This document shows, one piece after another, positions 27,723-42,445 of a DNA stretch of 64,000 bases. Position 1 is the first letter of the stretch, and each line of letters opens with the position of its first letter. Under the pieces are notes generated by a model. The model was not told the origin of the DNA. It made no database searches and was given only the letters and a program-made list of their open reading frames with translations. Made by a program: the position numbers and the translations under genes. The stretch lies in the NCBI RefSeq assembly GCF_035594125.1, contig NC_087192.1, forward strand, positions 12,611,001 through 12,675,000, in the 5' to 3' direction. Origin of the DNA: Scylla paramamosain (lineage: Eukaryota; Arthropoda; Malacostraca; Decapoda; Portunidae).

Positions 27723-28196
27723 ATGGTAAAGCAAAACAACAACACAAAAAACATCTTCTTTCAGTGTTGATCAGCTACTTATCTACCAAATCGCCAAAGC
27801 TCATGGTAAAAGAGTTTAATTTCACCAAAAACGTGTGTTTTGAGTGTTTTGAGCTTGTTACGTAGAAAAATAATAAAATGCATGTAAAGTATTCTATATA
27901 AGGAAAAGAAAAGACATTACGAGAGACATGTATTATAAGAGTTTTTGAGCTACTTAAGTACCATCATGCTAAACGCACGAATAGCACTCTAAATGAAGAA
28001 ACAAAACACTACCAAAATAGTGTATTTTGAATGTTTTCATTTTATTAGGTATCAAAACGCCAAAATGTATGCAGAGCTATCTGTATGGTGAAATGAAATG
28101 AAATTATCAGAAATATGTCTTTTGATTTTTTTTTTTTTTTAGCATGTTAGGCACCAAAACGCTAAAAAGCCTGGAAATCACCCGATATGATTGCAG

Positions 28197-28257
<61 letters not shown>
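28197..28257 (+). repeat. A27 tract followed by (TA)17, segment 2
   Basis: Same monomer position as in segment 1, but the TA part is only 34 bp (28224-28257). It is the shortest of the four copies. Confidence 0.95.
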
Positions 28258-28260
<3 letters not shown>

Positions 28261-31200
28261 AAAAACGCGTCTGTTGAGTATTTTACAACTTTTTGCATAC
28301 GAAAAAAGGAAAATCCATGGAAAACACCATTTACAAAAGAAACAGAATAACATTACCAAAAATAAGTTTTTTTTGGAGTGCTTTTGAGTTTCTTATGTAT
28401 AAGATCGTGAAAATGCGTACTAAGTACGCTTAATGGGGAGTCGAAAAGACATTACGAGAAACGTTTATAATGATTGTTTTTTAAGCTTCTTAGATACCAA
28501 AACGCGAAAACGAATTAATACAACTCTATACGGAAAAACAGAACAACATAAAAAAAATATGTTTCGAGTGTTTTCACATTGTTTAAAACCAAATCGTCAA
28601 AATATTTACAAAGATCACTATATGGAGAAACGAATCGACATTACTAGAAACGTGTCTTTTGAGTGTTTTTAAGCGTATTAAGCACAAAAACACTAAAAGA
28701 CATATAAATGACGGTATATGGGGATACACAATATTACAAGAAACGTGTCTTTTGAGAGTTTTTGAACTTCTTACGTACTAAAACGCTAAAAACGCATGCA
28801 AAACCTCATTTATCAAGAAACAGAATATTATTACCAAAAATAAGTATTTTAAGTATCTCGTTATCGTTATTTAAGTGATCTCGTTATCAGTAAAACCCCA
28901 AATGCATTTAAAGTATCCTAAATGGGAAACGAAAAGACATAACCAGAAACGTCTTATGAGCGTTTTTGAGCTTCTTAGTTACCAAATTGTGAAAAGGCGC
29001 TGAAAGCACTGTATATAGAGGAACAGTACAATATTACTATAAAGTGTTGTAGTGTTATAAAATTGTGTTGGGTACCAAAACGCCATAATGTGTTCAAATG
29101 CCCTTATACATGTATGGGGAATTGTTTTTCACACTGCTAGACACCAAAACGCTAAAATGAATGGAAAGCAACCTATTTGTGGAAAGGAAATGACACGTCT
29201 TTGTCTTTTGTTTTCTGAGAGTTACCCATCAAAATGCTAAAAATCACGGAATGCACTTTATATGGAAAACGAGATATTACCAAAAAACGTCTCTTTTTAG
29301 CTTTTTTGAGCTACTTACGTATCAAAACGAGATTTCCAGAAACGTGCCTTATGCTTATGAGTATGCTAGTCACAAAAACGCTAGAAAAGTATGTAAAGCA
29401 CCCTATATGGGAAAACCAAACAACATTAACAAAAACGTCTCTTTTTAGCGTTTTTGAGCTTGTTACGTATCAAAACACTAAAATGCATGAAAAACACCTT
29501 TTACGGAGAAATAGAATAACTTTACCAGAAACAAGTATTTTCAGTGTTTTTGAGTTTTTTTTTTTTTACGTAGAAAAAGACAAAATGTTTGCAAAGTATC
29601 ATATAAGGGGAAACGAAAAGACATTACAAGGAACGTGTATTGTGAGTTTTTTGAGCTTTCTAAGTATCAAAACGCTAAAACGCATGAGTAGCACCCTATG
29701 TAGAAAAATAGAACAACATTAACAAAAACGTATATTCTGAGTGATTTTCAAATTGTTAGGGAGCAATACGCCAAAATGCATCTAAAGCCTTTTATATGTA
29801 GAAAGGAAACGAAATTACAAGAAATATGTCTTTTATTTTATTTTTTTTTTATTGTTTGAGACACCAAAACGGTGAAAACCATGAAGATCGCCCTGTAAGG
29901 ATATAGAAAGCAACATTATGAAAAATAAAATATCCTTTGATTGTTTTAAACTTTTTTCGCACCAAAACGCTAAAACGCATAGAAAACTCTCTTTATGGTG
30001 AAAAAAGTAATAATATTTCCAAAAACAAACATTTTAGTGTTTTTAACTTGTTAAGTAAGAAGAACTTATGTTCCAACACGATAATACGTATGGAAAACGC
30101 CATTTATTGAAAAACACAATGATTCTACGAAAATCGTGTTTTTAACTTATTACGTAAGAAAACAGGGTTATTAAACTAGTTATGTACCAAAACGATAATA
30201 CGTATGGAAAACGCCATTTATTGAAAGCATTGATTACGAAAATCGTGTATTTTACGTGTTTTTAAGCCAAATTGCATGGAAAGTACCTCATTTAGAGAGA
30301 AAAAAAAAACATTATGAGAAACGTGTATCATGAGTGTTTTTGACCTTATGTAACAAAGCGCTGAAACGTGTAAATTGCAATCTATATGGAGAAACTGAAA
30401 CTTATTTTAAATGTTTTTTGTTTCACATTTTGAAATACCAAAACGCCAAAATGCACGTAAAGTGCCCTCTAATGAAAAATGAAAAGACAGGAATATATCT
30501 TTAGGAATATGTGTTTATGAGATTGTTAGGCACCAAAACGTTAAGATACATAGAAAGCTCCCAATACGAGAAAACAAATCAGTATTACCAAAAACGTGTC
30601 TTATGAGAGCTTTTCAGCTACTTAAAGTACCAAAACTGTAAAACGTATGCAAAACGCATTTTTTTTTTTAAGAAACAGAATAACATTACTAAAATCAAAT
30701 ATTTTCAGTATTTTTTAGCTTATTACGTAGAAAAACGTATGAATGAATGAATGAATGAAAAGTACCCTATATCAAGAAATGAAAAAATAAACACTACGAG
30801 GAACGTGTATTATGAGTGTTTTGAGCTTATTAGGTACCAAAAAAAAAAAAGCATGAATAGCACTGTATACGGAAAAAAAGAACACTATTACTAAAAAGAG
30901 TATTTTGAAGGTATTTCACACTATTAGGTGATAAAACGCAAAAGTCCATAAAAAATAAAAAAAAACATTCAATATGGGGAAAGGAAACAACATTTCCAGA
31001 AACGTGTCTTTTGAGTACTGATGTGCGTATTAGTTAACAAAACACTTAAAAGCAAAAAAAATCACCGTTTATCGGAACACAAGACATTACCAAAATTGTG
31101 TCTTTTCACCTATTTCCAAAAAGCTTAAAAAATGCAAAACGCCCTTTATGGAGAAACACAAGAGCATTACCAGAAACAAGCAATTTGCTTTTTTTTTTTT

Positions 31201-32524
31201 TTTATCTTTGTCGTGAAAAATGCCAAAATCCAAGGGGAGTAATCTATACGGGGAAACGAAGGAACATTACGATGAGCGTGTATTATAAGAGTTTTTGAGC
31301 TTCTTAGGTATCATAATGCTAAAACGCATGAATAACACTCTATATGGAGAAACAGAATAATATTACCAAAAATGTGTATGTGTTAGGCATGGGTAAAGGA
31401 AACGAGATTTCTAAAAATATATCTTTTAAGAGTTTATGAGCGTGTTAGGCACCAAAACGCAAAAAATTATGGAAGGCACTGTATATGGGAATACAAAATA
31501 GCATTACAAAAAACGTGTCTTTTGAGTGTTTTCAGCTACTTACGTACCAAAACGCTAAAAAAATATAAAACATGAAAACACTCTTTTATTACCAAAAACA
31601 AATATTGTGAGTGTTTATTACGTACATAAACGCCAACATATATGGAAAGTACTTTATATGAGGAAATGAAAAGACTTTACTAGAAACGAGTGCTATAAGA
31701 ATTTTTAAGATTCTTAGGTACCACAATGGACAATGGACGTATGAATAGTACTCTATATGGAGAAAGAGAAAATATTACCAAAAAGTTTATTTTCACATTG
31801 TTAGGTACCCAATCGCCAAAATGTACGTAAAATATTTGTATATGAGGAAAGGAAACGATATTTCCCGAAAAGTGTTTCTGAAGTGTTTATGAGCTGGCTA
31901 GGCACAAATTAACAAAGCATGGAAAGCACCCTATATAGAAAAACAAAGCAACATTACCAAAAACCTCTTTTTTTCATTTTTTTTTTGAGCTACATAAGTA
32001 CCAAAACGCTAAAACGCTTCCAGAAAAGTTCTTGGTGGAAAAACAGTATAAGTATCCCAAAAACGAGTATTTTGAATGTTTTTAGCTTGTTATGTAGAAC
32101 AATGCAAAACTGCACGCAAAGTACTCTGTATGGGGAAACGAAGGGACATTACGAAAAAAGTGTTTTACATGAGTTTTTACATTTCTACGTACCATAATAC
32201 TAAAATGCATGACAAGCACTCTATATACAGAAACAACAATATTACCAAAAAGTTTTTTTTTTTTTTCTTTTTTTTCACATTATCAGGTACTAAAACGCCA
32301 AAATGCGTGAAACATACGACTTTATCAGAAATGTGTCTTTTGAGTGTTTATCAGCATGCCATGTTGCCCAAAATGTCTGTGTCAGCTACAGGTTGAGGTT
32401 TCCCGTTAAGGAAAATAAATGAATAAAAGGAAAATGAAATAAATAAATATAAACAAATATAGAAAATATAGTAATAGAAAGGTAAATGAGTAAATAGATT
32501 AAAATAAATAAATAAATAAATAAA

Positions 32525-32823
32525 CGATGCCGGTGCCGATAACGATGCGATTTTCACGATAACGAAGCGGATTTCACGATAACGATGCAGTTTTCACGAT
32601 AACGATGCGATTTTCAATAAGACGCGGGAATCAATTTAAACGAAGCGAGTTTCACGATAACGATGCGGTTTTCACGATAACGAAGCAATTTTCACGATAA
32701 CGACGCGGGAATCACATTAAACGAAGCGAATTTCACGATGACGACGCAGGAATCACATTAAACGAAGCGAGTTTTACGATGACGACGCGGGAATCGCATT
32801 AAACGAAGCGAGTTTTCACGAAG
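32525..32823 (+). repeat. 20-bp minisatellite, module copy 3
   Basis: Unit number and order match copy 1; no private difference was noticed by eye. Confidence 0.9.
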
Positions 32824-32849
32824 TGTGGGGACAGTGGCGCTGCAACCCT

Positions 32850-33163
32850 CCAGCCCCTCACACTGAACAAGAGGTCATCAGAAAGACAATTTTGACAAAC
32901 TCACCAGTCACTGCCATGGAAGGCGCACTCTTCTCCCCAAAAGAGGTCCCTCGCATGGCAGTGTCTGGGGCATGATGGAGGCCAATTTACTCCTTTGTAG
33001 TTAGGTCCTGAACGCTAATTTTGATGAACTACTACACACAATTCACCAGACACTGTCACGGAAGGAGGAGCCCGTATCTCCCCATCAGGGCCCCAGTGGT
33101 GGCAGTATCTGGTGGTTGGTGCGTAGTGTTAACGATGGCCTCTTGTTGGGTGTGAGGGGCTGG
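32850..33163. mobile_element. 314-bp inverted-repeat element, copy 3
   Basis: Both hairpins and outer arms are intact, and the sequence matches the majority form (CCAGTGG in the second loop). Confidence 0.6.
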
Positions 33164-33335
33164 AAGTGGACGATCATATCTTAATAAGGAGGTAAAGGAG
33201 GAGCGGGACTTGCTGCCCGATCCCCGCCCTGGGCCCCGGGTGGAACCAGACAGCCACCCTCCCCTCCAGTACGCTCCCCCTGTCCTCCACGGGCCGGAAC
33301 GAATTTTGGATGGTAAGTTTCCGAATCGAGATTGA
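33156..33335 (+). other. Coding-like stretch with splice donor, copy 3
   Basis: Same 59-codon frame as copy 1; donor at 33312/33313. No difference was noticed. Confidence 0.4.
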
Positions 33336-33646
33336 ATTTTGCGATGAATATTAAATCGTCGTCAGTACATGAGAAGTGGTGTTGCTTGACGCGAGAGAGA
33401 AAATCAGTTCATCAGTGAGGCGAGACGAGGTTGTACCTCTGAGTGCCCTGCGTATCCCTGTGTCTCTCATAATAGCAATGATTTATTTAGGGCAATGACT
33501 TCAGCTTGCCTACAGTGCGCATTTGAGGCGAGTTAGAAATAAATAAATCTTGGACAATATTATATGTGATTTTTAGATACAGTCATCGCATAACTGACAA
33601 CATGTTGGAATTGACAGGAACCAGGACAACCACCTGGCCCAGTATC

Positions 33647-33649
<3 letters not shown>

Positions 33650-33743
<94 letters not shown>

Positions 33744-34032
33744 ATCTGTCTGTCTCTCTCTGCCTTTCATTTCTTACCTACTTCCTTCCTTCCTCCCTCT
33801 TCCTTCCGTCCCTTCCTTTCTTAATCTATATCTTCATTCACATATCTCTAGTACTTCCTCCCTCCCTTCTCCCATTCTTCCTTTATTATCCATGAGATCC
33901 CTTCCTTCTTTCACTTTGCTTCCTCTCCTCTTCCCCCATTCAAAGAAGGAAATCTCACGTCTCCTCCTTCCTTCCCATTTTTTTTCTTTCCTCTTCACTC
34001 CAAACAAGCGGATTTGAAACCTCCATTTTTTC

Positions 34033-34126
<94 letters not shown>

Positions 34127-34544
34127 CTTCCACCACCACCCTTCCTTCTTTCCTTACTTCCTTTCCTTCACTATTCCCATCCAACATACAAGCGAATTCA
34201 CTCTTCTTCCTCTTGGTTTGAGATTTCTGTCAAACTTTTAAAAGGCTATGTTCCTCTTCTTCCTTCCTTCCTTCGCTCCTTCCTTCGCTCATTCCTTCCT
34301 TCCTTCCTTCATTCGCTTACTTTAATCTTTTACACACTCTTTCTTCCTTCTGTCACTCATTTTCTAACACTCACTAGGTCTTTCTTCCTTCAATCCTTAC
34401 TTTCCTTCATTTCTTCCTTTCTCGCGTGTTTTTTTTTTTAACTACCACTCGCTCTTCTTTCCTTTCTTGTTTTCTTCGTTTCTTCCTTTTTCGTATTTTA
34501 ACTCACTCGCTCTTCTCTCCTTCTTTAATTCACTTGCTTTTTTT

Positions 34545-34635
<91 letters not shown>

Positions 34636-34648
34636 TCCTTCCTTCCTT
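33650..34648 (+). repeat. Polypyrimidine tract with three (CT)n arrays, copy 3
   Basis: Arrays near 33650-33762, 34031-34126 (with a TTTC interruption at 34108) and 34549-34632. Confidence 0.95.
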
Positions 34649-34822
34649 GCTTGCTGTGGTGTTAATACTTATTAAGTTAATCAAACGTGAGCCTTCACCG
34701 GTCCAGAATGCCAGCGTGAGGGAGAAAAACGAGGGAACAATTACACTAGATGAAGAATTGTATGAGAAAAGAGGATAATAATTTGGGTGATACAAGTTAT
34801 AAAGATGATATCAAGGAAAGTT

Positions 34823-34857
34823 ATTTTTATTATTATTATTTTTATTATTATTATTAC

Positions 34858-34914
<57 letters not shown>

Positions 34915-34970
34915 CATTATTATTATTATTATTAAAATTATTATTTTTATTATTATTATTATTATTTTTA

Positions 34971-35001
<31 letters not shown>

Positions 35002-35010
35002 TTTTTTATT

Positions 35011-35079
<69 letters not shown>

Positions 35080-35090
35080 TTTATTATATT
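34823..35090 (+). repeat. (TTA)n domain, shortened, module copy 3
   Basis: Only about 268 bp against 325-385 bp elsewhere. The later block with ATCATT interruptions is missing; a single pure block of about 70 bp follows the TTTTTGTTATT patch. This fits a slippage or recombination deletion inside the array. Confidence 0.95.
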
Positions 35091-35312
35091 TTTATTAATC
35101 AATTTTTTTTATATGGTTTAGTATATTTCTGCTTCCGGTGCTCAGGTGAAACTAGGGAGCCAGGTGTGCATGGAGTGAGTTTTGGAGTGAATGAAAATTA
35201 AGGTCCTGATAATTTGAAGTGACATAAATCTAAAATAAGGGATTATTATTATCATTATTATTTTTATTTTTTTTTTTTAGTTACTTAGTTTAGTTATTTA
35301 TATTTTAGTTAT

Positions 35313-35777
35313 TTATATTTTAGTTACTGATCTTAAAATTTTGCTTACGTCCCCCTTGTTATAACCCTTATACCACTTAATGACGTCTATCAGGTCCCAT
35401 CTTAACCTACGTCTCTCTAAAGAATGGAAATTTAACAGCTTCAATCTCGCTTCGTAAGGAATACTCCTCATCCCCTGTATCCTTTTACATATTCTCCTGT
35501 GTACTGATTCTAATAGACTTATATCCTTCCTGTAATATGGGGACCAGAACTGCACAGCGTCTGACCAGTTCCAAATATCATTTTAACATTACTTCAGAAC
35601 TTCTACTTTTAATACTCCTAAAAATTAATCCTAATACCCTGTTTGCCCTCTTTCTGGCCTCTCTGCATTGCTTTCCTAAGTATAACTCATAAATCTTTTT
35701 CGCACCCTGAACCTAAAAGAGTTTTGTTATTTATTGTGTACATACTGTGTGGGTTTCCTCTAACTACGATAAGATTT
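35313..35777 (-). pseudogene. Non-LTR reverse transcriptase fragment, copy 3
   Basis: As copy 1 but with one amino-acid change, Ser to Cys in RRISKRI (TTTACATATTC on the plus strand near 35486). The preceding tail has a longer T-run, giving TTTTATTTTTTTTTTTTAG before the 15-bp units. Confidence 0.85.
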
Positions 35778-35792
35778 ATGACTTTCTTTTTT

Positions 35793-38700
35793 GTTCCTTA
35801 GTTACTAAAACGTACAAAATCCCCAAAATGTATTCAAAATACCCTATATTGCTAAAGAAAACGCCATTATGAGAATATTGTCTTATGAGTGTTTTTGAAC
35901 TTCTTACGCACAAAAAACGTTAAAACTCTTTGTGAAGAAACAGAATAACATTACCAAAAATGTGTATTTTGAGTGTATTTCACATTGTTAGGTCCCATAA
36001 CCCGAAACTGCATACAAAGCATCCTCTATGGGGAAACGGAACATGATTTCCAGAAATGTGTCTTTGAAGTGTTTGTGAGCGTACTAGGCATAAAAAAGCT
36101 AAAAAGCATGGAAAACACCCTATATGGGAAATAAAAAAAAAAGCATTACCAAAAAGTGTCTTTTCAGTGTTTCGAGCTACTTACGTAACAAAATGTTAAA
36201 ATGTATGCAACCCTGTATGGAAAGGAGAATAACTATCAAAAACAATTATTTTGATTTTTTTTTTTTTGAGCTTGCTACGTACAAAAACGCCAAAACGCTG
36301 TGAACAACTTTACATGTGAAAAAAAACAACAACAATACGAGAAACGTTTATTATGAGTGTAAGCTTATTAGGTACGAAAACTCTAAAACTCATCAAAAGA
36401 ATTCCTTACGGAAAAAAAAGAAAAATACAAAAAACATGCATTTTGAGTGTATTTTACATACAAAAACGGCAAAATTCATCCAAAGAACTCTATATTGGAA
36501 AAAGGAAACGAGATTTAAAAAAACCTGTCTTTTCAATGCTTATGAAAACGAAAAAAAAATCATGGAAAGCGCCATATATTGGTAAAAAAAAAAAAAAAAA
36601 CGTCTCTTTTCAGGGTTCCTGACATGTACTAAACTACTGGAATGCATGGAAAAAATCCCTGTATGGAAAAACAGTGTAACTACCATAAACTTATATCTAG
36701 CATGTTTTTGAGCCTGTTACGTATTTTGAACCTGTATTTTGAGAGTTTTGAGGCTCTTAACTAACGAAACACTAAAACGGACGAAAATACACAGTTCATG
36801 AAGAATGACATTAACTTTACCGAAAACTTTTGAGTGTTTTTTGAGCATGTTACATTAAAAAACGGAAAGATACATGGAAATGAAAGAACATTGCGAGAAA
36901 CATATATAATATGTGTTTTATAGCTTTTTAGGTATGAAGAGCATTTTATAACATTATTTGGAACCAAAATGTGAAAATGCATGAAAGGCACGCTATATCG
37001 GGAAAGTAAACGAGATTTCAAGAAATGATTATTTTTTGTTTCTAAGTGTGCTAGGCACCAAAACGATCGAAAGCATAAAAAAAAGCATCTCTGTGGGAAA
37101 ACAAAACATTACCAAAAACTCCTCTTTTCACTGTATTAAATCTAGTTACGTACCAAAACACTAAAACGCATGCAATGGAAAACCAGAACAACATTATAGA
37201 AATATGTATTTTGAGTGTATTTCACATTGTTAGGTATGAAAATGCCAAAATCCATGGAAAAAAAAATAACATTTACAGATTCATGTCTTTTTTCTGAGTA
37301 TGATATGCACCAAAGCGCTAAAAAAATTCGGAAAACAAAACATAAAAAAAGTTGTCTTTTTAGTGTTTTTGAGCGTGTTAGACACCCAAACGCTTAAAAG
37401 AATGGAAATAACCCTATAAAGGTATACAAAAAAACATTACGAAATAAGTACCTTTTGAGTCTCCTTTGAACTTCTTACCTACCATAATGCTAAAACGCAT
37501 GCAAAACACCATTTATGGAGAAAAACAAACAAAAAAAATCACCGTTTATAGGAACACAAGACATTACAAAAATTGTGTCTTTTGACCTATTTCCAAAAAG
37601 CTTAAAAAATGCAAAACGCCCTTTATGGAGAAACACAAGAGCATTACCAGAAACAAGCAATTTGCTTTTTTTTTTTTTTTATCTTTGTCGTGAAAAATGC
37701 CAAAATCCAAGGGGAGTAATCTATACGGGGAAACGAAGGAACATTACGATGAGCGTGTATTATAAGAGTTTTTGAGCTTCTTAGGTATCATAATGCTAAA
37801 ACGCATGAATAACACTCTATATGGAGAAACAGAATAATATTACCAAAAATGTGTATGTGTTAGGCATGGGTAAAGGAAACGAGATTTCTAAAAATATATC
37901 TTTTAAGAGTTTATGAGCGTGTTAGGCACCAAAACGCAAAAAATTATGGAAGGCACCGTATATGGAAAATACAAAAGAGCATTACAAAAAACGTGTCTTT
38001 TGAGTGTTTTCAGCTACTTACGTACCAAAACGCTAAAAAAATATAAAACATGAAAACACTCTTTTATTACCAAAAACAAATATTGTGAGTGTTTATTACG
38101 TACATAAACGCCAACATATATGGAAAGTACTTTATATGAGGAAATGAAAAGACTTTACTAGAAACGAGTGCTATAAGAATTTTTAAGATTCTTAGGTACC
38201 ACAATGGACAATGGACGTATGAATAGTACTCTATATGGAGAAAGAGAAAATATTACCAAAAAGTTTATTTTCACATTGTTAGGTACCCAATCGCCAAAAT
38301 GTACGTAAAATATTTGTATATGAGGAAAGGAAACGATATTTCCCGAAAAGTGTTTCTGAAGTGTTTATGAGCTGGCTAGGCACAAATTAACAAAGCATGG
38401 AAAGCACCCTATATAGAAAGACAAAGCAACATTACCAAAAACCTCTTTTTTTCATATTTTTTTGAGCTACATAAGTACCAAAACGCTAAAACGCTTCCAG
38501 AAAAGTTCTTGGTGGAAAAACAGTATAAGTATCCCAAAAACGAGTATTTTGAATGTTTTTAGCTTGTTATGTAGAACAATGCAAAACTGCACGCAAAGTA
38601 CTCTGTATGGGGAAACGAAGGGACATTACGAAAAAAGTGTTTTACATGAGTTTTTACATTTTTACGTACCATAATACTAAAATGCATGACAAGCACTCTA

Positions 38701-38852
38701 TATGCAGAAACAACAATATTACCAAAAAGGTTTTTTTTTTCTTTTTTCACATTATCAGGTACTAAAACGCCAAAATGCGTGAAACATACGACTTTATCAG
38801 AAATGTGTCTTTTGTGTGTTTATCAGCATGCCATGTTGCCCAAAATGTCTGT
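35793..38852 (+). repeat. Satellite segment 3 (3.1 kb, class c, double deletion)
   Basis: Three pieces of a segment-2-like sequence are joined: 35793-~36457 matches 22037-22700, ~36458-37527 matches ~26267-27331, and 37528-38852 matches ~31048-32380. Two deletions of about 3.6 and 3.7 kb account for the short length. Because of them it lacks the 37-bp and 99-bp palindromes and the A/(TA)n array. No gene is seen. Confidence 0.9.
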
Positions 38853-38996
38853 GTCAGCTACAGGTTGAGGTTTCCCGTTAAGGAAAATAAATGAATAAAA
38901 GGAAAATGAAATAAATAAATATAAACAAATATAGAAAATAAAGTAATAGAAAGGTAAATGAGTAAATAGATTAAAATAAATAAATAAATAAATAAA

Positions 38997-39295
38997 CGAT
39001 GCCGGTGCCGATAACGATGCGATTTTCACGATAACGAAGCGGATTTCACGATAACGATGCAGTTTTCACGATAACGATGCGATTTTCAATAAGACGCGGG
39101 AATCAATTTAAACGAAGCGAGTTTCACGATAACGATGCGGTTTTCACGATAACGAAGCAATTTTCACGATAACGACGCGGGAATCACATTAAACGAAGCG
39201 AATTTCACGATGACGACGCAGGAATCACATTAAACGAAGCGAGTTTTACGATGACGACGCGGGAATCGCATTAAACGAAGCGAGTTTTCACGAAG
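38997..39295 (+). repeat. 20-bp minisatellite, module copy 4
   Basis: Matches the copy 1 unit order and length; no private difference was noticed. Confidence 0.9.
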
Positions 39296-39321
39296 TGTGG
39301 GGACAGTGGCGCTGCAACCCT

Positions 39322-39635
39322 CCAGCCCCTCACACTGAACAAGAGGTCATCAGAAAGACAATTTTGACAAACTCACCAGTCACTGCCATGGAAGGCGCAC
39401 TCTTCTCCCCAAAAGAGGTCCCTCGCATGGCAGTGTCTGGGGCATGATGGAGGCCAATTTACTCCTTTGTAGTTAGGTCCTGAACGCTAATTTTGATGAA
39501 CTACTACACACAATTCACCAGACACTGTCACGGAAGGAGGAGCCCGTATCTCCCCATCAGGGCCCCAGTGGTGGCAGTATCTGGTGGTTGGTGCGTAGTG
39601 TTAACGATGGCCTCTTGTTGGGTGTGAGGGGCTGG
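39322..39635. mobile_element. 314-bp inverted-repeat element, copy 4
   Basis: Majority form, with both hairpins and outer arms intact. Confidence 0.6.
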
Positions 39636-39807
39636 AAGTGGACGATCATATCTTAATAAGGAGGTAAAGGAGGAGCGGGACTTGCTGCCCGATCCCCGCC
39701 CTGGGCCCCGGGTGGAACCAGACAGCCACCCTCCCCTCCAGTACGCTCCCCCTGTCCTCCACGGGCCGGAACGAATTTTGGATGGTAAGTTTCCGAATCG
39801 AGATTGA
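39628..39807 (+). other. Coding-like stretch with splice donor, copy 4
   Basis: Same frame as copy 1; donor at 39784/39785. Confidence 0.4.
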
Positions 39808-40123
39808 ATTTTGCGATGAATATTAAATCGTCGTCAGTACATGAGAAGTGGTGTTGCTTGACGCGAGAGAGAAAATCAGTTCATCAGTGAGGCGAGACGA
39901 GGTTGTACCTCTGAGTGCCCTGCGTATCCCTGTGTCTCTCATAATAGCAATGATTTATTTAGGGCAATGACTTCAGCTTGCCTACAGTGCGCATTTGAGG
40001 CGAGTTAGAAATAAATAAATCTTGGACAATATTATATGTGATTTTTAGATACAGTCATCGCATAACACTACTGACAACATGTTGGAATTGACAGGAACCA
40101 GGACAACCACCTGGCCCAGTATC

Positions 40124-41210
<1,087 letters not shown>

Positions 41211-41384
41211 GCTTGCTGTGGTGTTAATACTTATTAAGTTAATCAAACGTGAGCCTTCACCGGTCCAGAATGCCAGCGTGAGGGAGAAAAACGAGGGAAC
41301 AATTACACTAGATGAAGAATTGTATGAGAAAAGAGGATAATAATTTGGGTGATACAAGTTATGAAGATGATATCAAGGAAAGTT

Positions 41385-41758
<374 letters not shown>

Positions 41759-41980
41759 TTTTTATTAATCAATTTTTTTTATATGGTTTACTATATTTCT
41801 GCTTCCGGTGCTCAGGTGACATTAGGGAGCCAGGTGTGCATGGAGTGAGTTTTGGAGTGAATGAAAATTAAGGTCCTGAAAATTTGAAGTGACATAAATC
41901 TAAAATAAGGGATTATTATTATCATTATTATTTTTATTTATTTTTTAGTTACTTAGTTTAGTTATTTATATTTTAGTTAT

Positions 41981-42445
41981 TTATATTTTAGTTACTGATC
42001 TTAAAATTTTGCTTACGTCCCCCTTGTTATAACCCTTATACCACTTAATGACGTCTATCAGGTCCCATCTTAACCTACGTCTCTCTAAAGAATGGAAATT
42101 TAACAGCTTCAATCTCGCTTCGTAAGGAATACTCCTCATCCCCTGTATCCTTTTAGATATTCTCCTGTGTACTGATTCTAATAGACTTATATCCTTCCTG
42201 TAATATGGGGACCAGAACTGCACAGCGTCTGACCAGTTCCAAATATCATTTTAACATTACTTCAGAACTTCTACTTTTAATACTCCTAAAAATTAATCCT
42301 AATACCCTGTTTGCCCTCTTTCTGGCCTCTATGCATTGCTTTCCTAAGTATAACTCATAAATCTTTTTCGCACCCTGAACCTACCAGAGCTTTGTTATTT
42401 ATTGTGTACATACTGTGTGGGTTTCCTCTAACTACGATAAGATTT
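41981..42445 (-). pseudogene. Non-LTR reverse transcriptase fragment, copy 4
   Basis: The open part (41981-42223) encodes the same 80 residues as copy 1; upstream decayed sequence and tail are unchanged by eye. Confidence 0.85.

Larger units (their letters stand above)
22037..32380 (+). repeat. Satellite segment 2 (10.3 kb, class b, fullest form)
   Basis: This is the most complete internal segment. It keeps a 1.74-kb block (about 25981-27722) that segments 1 and 4 lack, ending with a palindrome. The monomer cycle is as in segment 1. Diagnostic variants shared with segment 5 and not with 1 and 4 include GAAACGCTAAAAC near 25120, CTAAATGAAG near 27990 and ATACATGTATGG near 29106. No gene is seen. 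Confidence 0.92.
32381..35792. repeat. Module A, copy 3 (3.4 kb)
   Basis: Collinear with copy 1 (offset 26,145) to the first (CT)n array. Private changes: a 5-bp deletion giving GCATAACTGACAAC near 33589, loss of much of the (TTA)n domain, GTGAAACTAGGG near 35147 and CTAAAAGAGTTTTG near 35714. Mixed unrecognised sequence lies at 33336-33649. Confidence 0.85.
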
